NCBI RefSeq assembly: GCF_010671725.1
Contig: NZ_JAAHBU010000091.1
Span: 1 to 34,098 of the forward strand
Source of the DNA: Pseudomonas brassicae
GTDB lineage: Bacteria > Pseudomonadota > Gammaproteobacteria > Pseudomonadales > Pseudomonadaceae
Length of the DNA stretch: 34,098 bases
Direction of reading: 5' to 3'
Position numbers and translations under genes: made by a program
The notes under the pieces: model-generated
The model's database searches: none
What the model saw: the letters and a program-made list of their open reading frames with translations, nothing else
Told to the model about the DNA's origin: nothing
Shown: positions 32,763 through 34,098 of the stretch, in pieces
Layout of the letters: the number at the start of each line of letters is the position of its first letter
Position numbering within the stretch: position 1 is the stretch's first letter

Positions 32763-32838
32763 TGCCATCTCGGTCGCAATACTGATCGGTACGACCGGCC
32801 TGGCATGCGCCAGGCAAAGGTCGGGTGTCAGGGGAAGG

Positions 32839-32862
32839 ACGAAGAACGGCGAGGTAAATTTA
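32839..32862 (-). promoter_or_regulatory. PvdS/PfrI-type promoter of pvdMNO
   Basis: On the minus strand TAAAT (32862-32858), 16 bases, then CGT (32841-32839), 76 bases before the pvdM ATG. Element sequence and spacing are the same as at pvdA, as expected for genes read by the pyoverdine ECF sigma factor under iron limitation. Confidence 0.8.
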
Positions 32863-32935
32863 TCCCGCAGCCAGGCCGGTTAAAGTTTTACAAAATGTGG
32901 CCGATAGGAGGGCAATTCCACAGCTTCAGGACGGC

Positions 32936-33400
32936 ATGATCATGATCGGAATCGGTTCGGCAGGGCTGAACATAGCGGGCCTGGCCCAGCTTTCCAGTGA
33001 CAGCAAGACGCTGATCAAGGGCGCTGAAACCCTTGCTGTGGCAGCGCCTGATGACGCCGCGCAGGGCGATACAGAGGCCGGCAAAAGCGAGGCCGGCAAG
33101 GCTGGCGCGGCGGGTGGCGCGGCGCCGGCAGAGTCGGCTGGCAGCGAGTCGGCGCATATCCAGCAACTGCGTCAGCAGATGAAGGAGTTGCAGGAGCAGT
33201 TGGCCGAGCAGCAGAAGCAGTTGCAGCAGGTGATGGCCAGCAAGATGGAGGAGCAGGCCAAGGTAGTGGCGGTGCTCGGCGCACAGACCGCGGTCAATGG
33301 CACCAGTGCGGCGCTGGCGCAGGTGACGGCGGCGTTGCTGTCGGCGTTGAACGAGACCGGCAGCAGCAGTGCAGGCTCGGCGGTCGATACCACGGCCTGA
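32936..33400 (+). CDS. Small Ala-rich coiled-coil protein of unknown function
   Basis: From ATG 32936 this gives 154 residues: a short hydrophobic N-terminus (MIMIGIGSAGLNIAGLAQL), an Ala/Gly/Glu-rich linker (about 35-70), a Gln/Glu heptad coiled coil (HIQQLRQQMKELQEQLAEQQ and onward) and a hydrophobic C-terminal third (AKVVAVLGAQTAVNGTSAALAQ). I do not recognise the family; the pattern recalls small secreted or structural helper proteins. The start is uncertain. A strong AGGAGGG at 32906-32912 has no start codon at proper distance, GTG 32897 is the longest frame, and ATG 32936 has only AGGA 4 bases upstream. It diverges from pvdM and ends at a strong terminator. Confidence 0.6.
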   Translation: MIMIGIGSAGLNIAGLAQLSSDSKTLIKGAETLAVAAPDDAAQGDTEAGKSEAGKAGAAGGAAPAESAGSESAHIQQLRQQMKELQEQLAEQQKQLQQVMASKMEEQAKVVAVLGAQTAVNGTSAALAQVTAALLSALNETGSSSAGSAVDTTA

Positions 33401-33407
33401 AACCGGT

Positions 33408-33443
33408 GGCTGCCGTGTGCAAGGCACGGCAGCCTATTTGTTT
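33408..33443 (+). terminator. Rho-independent terminator
   Basis: GGCTGCCGTG (33408-33417) and CACGGCAGCC (33425-33434) form a perfect 10-base GC-rich stem with a 7-base loop, followed at once by TATTTGTTT. It starts 7 bases after the coiled-coil gene stop. It is the clearest intrinsic terminator in the window. Confidence 0.9.
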
Positions 33444-33697
33444 GGGAGACACACGAAGGATATTCAGCACCTACTTCGTTGTTTGAGATTTTTCAAGTAG
33501 TCAATTTCCCTGCTTCCTACATTCGATTGGTTAGATGTTTAAGATGGTTTTTGTTTGAAATTTTTGATTACCAAAAAAGAACCTGAGTTAAGTAAGAAGC
33601 CTGCCTGCAACCTGTTAGATTTCGGTCTCGCTCGTCGCCTTTTCTTCATGTTGAACGGAGGCTGACAACAAGGATTGTTATTGTTCGAGGTTGCTGT
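33444..33697. other. AT-rich intergenic stretch
   Basis: In 33481-33600 I count 38 G/C among 120 bases (32%), against clearly GC-rich DNA everywhere upstream. No ORF, tRNA, repeat pair or transposase fragment is visible. The change occurs immediately after the terminator at 33408-33443, which suggests the left edge of a horizontally acquired segment running out of the window. It presumably contains the promoter of the next ORF (GGAGG at 33656-33660). Confidence 0.6.
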
Positions 33698-33901
33698 ATG
33701 TCAGTAGTGTTGCCGCCCACCTACGTAAGCCCCTACCCTGATATTGGTGTCAGCACATTCTGGGGGGGGATACGTCGGCTGTTGTACAACCCAATTACTT
33801 TCCAGGAGGGCGAGGTAATCCAATGGCCGATGCTCTATGGGGGCGGAAAAATCTGTACTGTGATCGGAAGACTTCAAGTGAAACATTTCGGCGTGAAGTG
33901 A
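33698..33901 (+). CDS. Unknown ORF, probably interrupted at a G8 run
   Basis: ATG 33698 opens 67 codons (MSVVLPPTYVSPYPDIGVSTFWGG, then a weakly protein-like tail) ending at TGA 33899-33901. At 33762-33769 there is a run of eight G. One extra G there would shift into the frame that stays open to the end of the window and contains the ORF at 33823. The natural gene may therefore be a single longer one reading through FWGG-DTSAVVQPNYFPGG. No family is recognised. Confidence 0.4.
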   Translation: MSVVLPPTYVSPYPDIGVSTFWGGIRRLLYNPITFQEGEVIQWPMLYGGGKICTVIGRLQVKHFGVK

Positions 33902-34098
33902 TAAGAACAAAGTTCGGTGTTCCAACGGCCGTCGAGCTAACCGCCCTAGGTGCGATCGACCAGTGGCACGCGGAAGGTAAATCGCTAGATCTTGGTTTTC
34001 AACGAATGGCCCAGAGTCTTCGAGCGTACCCCGTTATCCATGAAGCATGGTTAGTTATCCCACAAAGTCTCATGTTTTTTCAGGTGGAGTACTCACTC
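33823..34098 (+). CDS. Unknown ORF, 3' end outside the window
   Basis: ATG 33823 (MADALWGRKNLYCDRKTSSE) is open through base 34098 without a stop, giving at least 92 residues, including KFGVPTAVELTALGAIDQWH and the hydrophobic end IPQSLMFFQVEYSL. The frame is also open upstream to the G8 run at 33762-33769. It uses codons rare in the rest of the window (AGA, CTA, TTA, GTA), as expected for acquired DNA. GAGGT at 33812-33816 could serve as ribosome site. No family is recognised; a contact-dependent toxin, immunity or mobile-element protein is possible but unsupported. Confidence 0.5.
   Translation, partial: MADALWGRKNLYCDRKTSSETFRREVIRTKFGVPTAVELTALGAIDQWHAEGKSLDLGFQRMAQSLRAYPVIHEAWLVIPQSLMFFQVEYSL

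Noticed and set aside
33444..33697. tRNA or insertion-sequence remnant in the AT-rich stretch
   Set aside because: I found no cloverleaf, no terminal inverted repeats and no transposase motif; only the base composition is unusual.
1..34098. CRISPR array or tandem repeats
   Set aside because: No set of regularly spaced direct repeats was seen; the only repeats are the REP doublets, the regulatory palindromes and the LRR duplication.

Overview
The window looks like a chromosomal segment of a fluorescent Pseudomonas of the P. putida / P. entomophila type. The evidence is the high G+C content, the protein sequences of glnS, cysS, lpxH, ppiB and ilvE, Pseudomonas-type REP doublets, and pyoverdine genes behind ECF-sigma (PvdS/PfrI-like) promoters. 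No complete insertion sequence, tRNA, rRNA or CRISPR array was seen.

Region 1 (1-3116) is the end of a three-gene tripartite drug exporter: outer-membrane channel, membrane-fusion protein, then a DHA2 pump. Region 2 (3143-7827) is housekeeping: lpxH and ppiB on the minus strand, glnS and cysS on the plus strand. Region 3 (7833-10502) is a small uncharacterised catabolic-looking unit, a sugar-isomerase-like TIM barrel plus an Asp-nucleophile alpha/beta hydrolase. It is divergent from a frameshifted TetR regulator, with two matching palindromes between them. Region 4 (10510-13750) is a two-component system and ilvE.

Region 5 (14017-19590) is one giant gene for a 1857-residue protein. It has an N-terminal dermonecrotic-toxin-like (DUF6543) region, a hydrophobic middle, a duplicated leucine-rich-repeat module and a C-terminal NEL-type E3 ubiquitin ligase domain with a Cys-Pro-Asp motif. 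It is a probable effector or toxin acting on eukaryotic hosts. It is followed by a short possible leader peptide ending in tandem Trp codons, a strong hairpin and an isochorismatase-family hydrolase.

Region 6 (20347-22881) holds a glycine-betaine-type ABC permease and a frameshifted binding protein with no ATPase, plus a LysE exporter. Region 7 (23015-32862) is siderophore-related. MbtH and a type II thioesterase sit behind one PvdS-like box, pvdA behind a second, and pvdM-pvdN-pvdO behind a third. All three boxes have exactly 16 bases between the TAAAT/TAATT element and CGT. Between them lie a second isochorismatase-like hydrolase and several small or DUF genes. pvdO is clearly broken by several lesions and pvdN carries one apparent single-base loss, so mature pyoverdine would not be made from these copies if the sequence is right.

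Region 8 (32936-34098) starts with a small coiled-coil protein and a strong terminator. It then drops abruptly into AT-rich DNA with an interrupted unknown gene running off the end, which looks like acquired DNA. Apparent one-base losses recur in at least four places (TetR, OpuAC-like, pvdN, the terminal ORF). Either this assembly has indel errors or several accessory genes are decaying.
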